From an uncultured Butyricicoccus sp. (lineage in GTDB: Bacteria > Bacillota > Clostridia > Oscillospirales > Butyricicoccaceae), in the NCBI GenBank assembly GCA_900544475.1, contig UQVU01000035.1, positions 1-15,166 on the forward strand: a stretch of 15,166 bases of DNA, given 5' to 3'. Position 1 is the stretch's first letter. Every line of letters starts with the position of its first letter. The notes beneath the pieces were generated by a model that searched no databases, was not told where the DNA came from, and was given only the letters and a program-made list of their open reading frames with translations. Positions 12,845-15,166 of the stretch are shown piece by piece. A program made the translations under genes and the position numbers.

Positions 12845-13915
12845 ATGAAACTGGCTGTGATATTCGGCGGCATTTCGAGCGAGCACGACATTTCGTGCCT
12901 TTCTGCCGCATCTATTCTACGCAATCTTGATAAATCGAAATATGAAATCCATGCGGTCGGCATCACCCGCGAGGGCAGATGGTTCTATCTGCCGACCTGC
13001 GACGCGGACCGCATCGAGTCCGGCGAGTGGGAGAAGATGGGCGACCTCGTTCCGGCGATGCTGCCGCCCGACCGCAGCATCCACGGTCTGGTACTGCTGC
13101 GCGAGGGCAAGGCCGAGTGCGTCCGCCTCGACTGCGCGTTCCCCGTGCTGCACGGCGTCGGCGGCGAGGACGGCACGATGCAGGGCGTTCTGGAGCTTGC
13201 CGGCATTCCGTATGTCGGCTGCGGCGTCGCGGCGAGCGCGAACACGATGGACAAGTCGCTGACCAAAAAGGTCGTCGAGGGCACGGGCGTGCGTCAGGCA
13301 CGGTATTACCTCGCGCTTGCGTGCGACTTCGCATGCAACCCGGAGGGCGTTGTCCGCACCGCTGCCGAGCAGCTCGGCTCGTTCCCGGTATTCGTAAAGC
13401 CCTGCTCGCAGGGCTCGTCGGTCGGCGTGGCCAAGGCGACCAACATGACCGAGCTGGCCGAGGGCCTGACCGAGGCGTTCAAGATGGACAGCAAGGTGCT
13501 CGTCGAGGAGTTCATCGACGGCCACGAGGTCGAGTGCGCGGTCCTCGGCAACGAGCGCCCGCAGGCGTCCACGGTCGGTGAAATCGCCCCGACGCAGGAG
13601 TTCTACACCTTTGACGCGAAGTACAAGGACGAAAGCTCGCGTCTGTACATCCCGGCACACATCACCCCCGAGCAGCTCGAGACCGTGCGCCAGGACGCGC
13701 TTCGCGTCTATACCGCGCTCGGCTGCCGCGGCCTGTCGCGCGTGGACTTCTTCGTGACCCATGACGGCGGCGAGGTCGTGTTCAACGAGCTGAACGCCAT
13801 TCCGGGCTTCACCTCGATCAGCATGTACCCCAAGCTGTTCGACTACGAGGGCATCCACTACGCCGAGCTGCTCGACCGGCTGATTGCGCTGGCACTGGAG
13901 GAGCATCATGGATAA
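12845..13915 (+). CDS. ddl: D-alanine--D-alanine ligase
   Basis: A 356-aa cytosolic ATP-grasp enzyme that joins two D-Ala for the peptidoglycan stem peptide. It shows the N-terminal FGGISSEHDIS, substrate loop PVLHGVGGEDGTMQG, MDKSLTK, the ATP-grasp loop FVKPCSQGSSVGVAKA, SRVDFFV, and the terminal metal/phosphate block FNELNAIPGFTSISMYPKL. The omega-loop has DAKYKDE with K259-Y260; a Tyr here marks D-Ala-D-Ala ligases, while vancomycin-type D-Ala-D-Lac ligases carry His, so normal vancomycin-sensitive chemistry is expected. GGAGGG lies 12 nt before the ATG, slightly long spacing. It is the first gene of its operon and overlaps murI by 8 nt. Confidence 0.95.
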   Translation: MKLAVIFGGISSEHDISCLSAASILRNLDKSKYEIHAVGITREGRWFYLPTCDADRIESGEWEKMGDLVPAMLPPDRSIHGLVLLREGKAECVRLDCAFPVLHGVGGEDGTMQGVLELAGIPYVGCGVAASANTMDKSLTKKVVEGTGVRQARYYLALACDFACNPEGVVRTAAEQLGSFPVFVKPCSQGSSVGVAKATNMTELAEGLTEAFKMDSKVLVEEFIDGHEVECAVLGNERPQASTVGEIAPTQEFYTFDAKYKDESSRLYIPAHITPEQLETVRQDALRVYTALGCRGLSRVDFFVTHDGGEVVFNELNAIPGFTSISMYPKLFDYEGIHYAELLDRLIALALEEHHG

Positions 13916-14720
13916 CCGCGCTCCGGACAACCGCTCGATCGGCGTGTTCGACTCGGGTATGGGCGGTCTGACGGCGGTGCGCCGCCTGCACGCGCTCATG
14001 CCGAAAGAGAACATCATCTACTTCGGCGACACGAGCCGTGTGCCCTACGGCACACGCGGCCGCGACACCATCATTAAATACGCGCGTCAGGACGTTGCTT
14101 TCCTGCGGCAGTTCGACCTCAAGGCCATCATCATCGCCTGCAACACGGTTTCGTCCGTGGCGCTCGACCTGCTCGCCGAGGAGAATAACATCCCCATCAT
14201 CGGCACGGTCGAGCCGGCCTGCCGCCGCGCCATGACCATGACGAAAAACGGCCGGGTCGGCGTTATCGGCACCGCCGCGACCATGCGCTCGGGCGCATAC
14301 GAAAAATATCTGCACAAAAAGGACGGCACACTCCGTCTGTTCACGCAGGCGTGTCCGCTGTTCGTGCCGCTCGTGGAGAACGGCAGAGTGCACCGCGGCG
14401 ACATCGTGATCGAAACCGTAACGCGCGAATACCTCGCGCCGCTCAAAGACGCGGGCGTTGACACGCTCATCCTCGGCTGCACGCATTATCCGCTGCTTGA
14501 GGAGGTCATCGCGGACTTCATGGGTCCGGACGTGACCCTCATCGACTCGGGCGCCGAGGCCGCGAACCTTGCCTCGACCCAGTTCGACCCGAACGACGGC
14601 CCGGGCGGCACGCGCTACTACGTTTCCGACGACCCGGCAGGCTTCGACGCTCTCGCGGGACTGTTTTTGCAGGAAAACGTCGAAACACGCGCCGAGCTTA
14701 TCGACATATCCAAGTTTTGA
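13908..14720 (+). CDS. murI: Glutamate racemase
   Basis: A 270-aa cytosolic, cofactor-independent enzyme converting L-Glu to D-Glu for UDP-MurNAc-peptide synthesis. Visible are FDSGMGGLTAV (D15, S16), YFGDTSRVPYGTR, the first catalytic cysteine C78 in ACNTVSS, and the second, C191, in GCTHYPLL with H193. The length is normal. I chose the ATG at 13908, which overlaps the ddl stop by 8 nt with GGAGGAG inside the ddl end; an in-frame codon at 13884 would add eight unconserved residues. The overlap implies coupled translation of ddl and murI, giving matched supply of D-Ala-D-Ala and D-Glu. Confidence 0.96.
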   Translation: MDNRAPDNRSIGVFDSGMGGLTAVRRLHALMPKENIIYFGDTSRVPYGTRGRDTIIKYARQDVAFLRQFDLKAIIIACNTVSSVALDLLAEENNIPIIGTVEPACRRAMTMTKNGRVGVIGTAATMRSGAYEKYLHKKDGTLRLFTQACPLFVPLVENGRVHRGDIVIETVTREYLAPLKDAGVDTLILGCTHYPLLEEVIADFMGPDVTLIDSGAEAANLASTQFDPNDGPGGTRYYVSDDPAGFDALAGLFLQENVETRAELIDISKF

Positions 14721-14744
14721 GCAGAATCAGGAGATAATCAAAGC

Positions 14745-15164
14745 ATGAAGAAAGACGTCTGGCTGACCATCCGTTCGCGGCAGCATTTCGCCGGCTGCGA
14801 CGAGGAGCGCGTCAACCTTGAAACCGCAGCAACGCTCTATGAGCGCGGCGGCAAATACTATATCGCCTATGAGGAGAGCGAGCTGACCGGCCTTGAGGGA
14901 ACAAAGACCACCGTGAAGCTCGACGGCAAGACCGTCACCCTCATCCGCACGGGAACCTTTCCCTCGCATATGCTGTTTTCCGAGGACGAGCGCCATATCG
15001 GTCTGTACCAGACGCCCATCGGGCAGGACATGACCATCGCGACCCACACCTCGCGCGTCAGCAACACGGTCGGGGAAAACGGCGGACAGCTCATCATCGA
15101 CTATACGGTCGAGGTGGACAACTCGCTGATGGGCGAACATCATTTCGAAATGGTAGTTTCTTAA
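14745..15164 (+). CDS. DUF1934 (YwiB-like) beta-barrel protein
   Basis: A 139-aa soluble protein that I recognise as the DUF1934/YwiB family from YYIAYEESELTGLEGTKTTV, the DKVTLIR-like KTVTLIRTG, LYQTPIG and the terminal IIDYTVEVDN...GEHHFE pattern. The fold is a calycin-like beta barrel; the function is not established. It starts 24 nt after murI, with AGGAG 12 nt before the ATG, so it belongs to the ddl-murI operon. In many Firmicutes the next gene is argS (family knowledge), but the window ends 2 nt after this stop. The length is complete for the family. Confidence 0.88.
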   Translation: MKKDVWLTIRSRQHFAGCDEERVNLETAATLYERGGKYYIAYEESELTGLEGTKTTVKLDGKTVTLIRTGTFPSHMLFSEDERHIGLYQTPIGQDMTIATHTSRVSNTVGENGGQLIIDYTVEVDNSLMGEHHFEMVVS

Positions 15165-15166
15165 AC

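Noticed and set aside
12845..13915. Vancomycin-type D-Ala-D-Lac ligase
   Set aside because: The omega-loop has Lys-Tyr (DAKYKDE), as in D-Ala-D-Ala ligases, not the His of D-Lac ligases, and no vanH or vanX gene adjoins it.
1..15166. CRISPR array, insertion sequence or prophage
   Set aside because: There are no short direct repeats with spacers, no transposase or integrase motifs and no phage structural genes. The only repeat family is the hairpin element.

Overview
The window looks like chromosomal DNA of a GC-rich Clostridia bacterium. The evidence is Firmicutes-type genes (ctsR, a DUF1934/YwiB-like gene, an LtaS-like enzyme), strong AGGAGG ribosome sites, sigma-A promoters, CCA-encoding tRNA genes, and AT-rich spacers between GC-rich genes. 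An Oscillospiraceae/Butyricicoccaceae-like gut anaerobe is my best guess, not a proof. There are no phage genes, transposases or CRISPR arrays.

Layout, left to right. 1-1151: the heat-shock repressor ctsR (minus), with two CtsR operators around its own promoter, diverges from a single-gene 2[4Fe-4S] ferredoxin. 1300-4825: two ion-transport units. The first is an ArsB/NhaD-type (IT superfamily) transporter with an unrecognised cytosolic partner gene. The second is a CPA2 Na+/H+ antiporter with an Asp-Asp motif, preceded by a roughly 200-nt leader that folds into four consecutive stems. 5087-6497: an unrecognised membrane protein and an ArsC/Spx-like thioredoxin-fold protein. 6520-6850: tRNA-Ser(UGA) and tRNA-Ser(GCU) under a perfect sigma-A promoter. 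7264-9254: an LtaS-like sulfatase-fold membrane enzyme. 9309-12426 (minus): a MalF-type permease, a ComEC-like metallo-beta-lactamase hydrolase and a UgpC/MsmK-type ATPase, with no second permease or binding protein in view. 12767-15164: ddl, murI (overlapping by 8 nt) and a DUF1934 gene. The first two supply D-Ala-D-Ala and D-glutamate for peptidoglycan.

The most interesting thing in the window is not a gene. Four spacers (about 1-115, 4831-5012, 6848-7032, and 12574-12746 on the minus strand) carry the same element of up to about 185 bp, built from six consecutive hairpins (A-F). Between copies the stem sequences change on both arms together, so pairing is kept. A 13-nt loop, a bulged C and a TNNC tetraloop stay almost fixed. 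This compensatory pattern suggests a dispersed structured RNA or a hairpin-type mobile repeat. I do not recognise it as a named family.

The second candidate is the structured leader at about 3400-3598 before the DD-motif antiporter, which could be a riboswitch-like control element.
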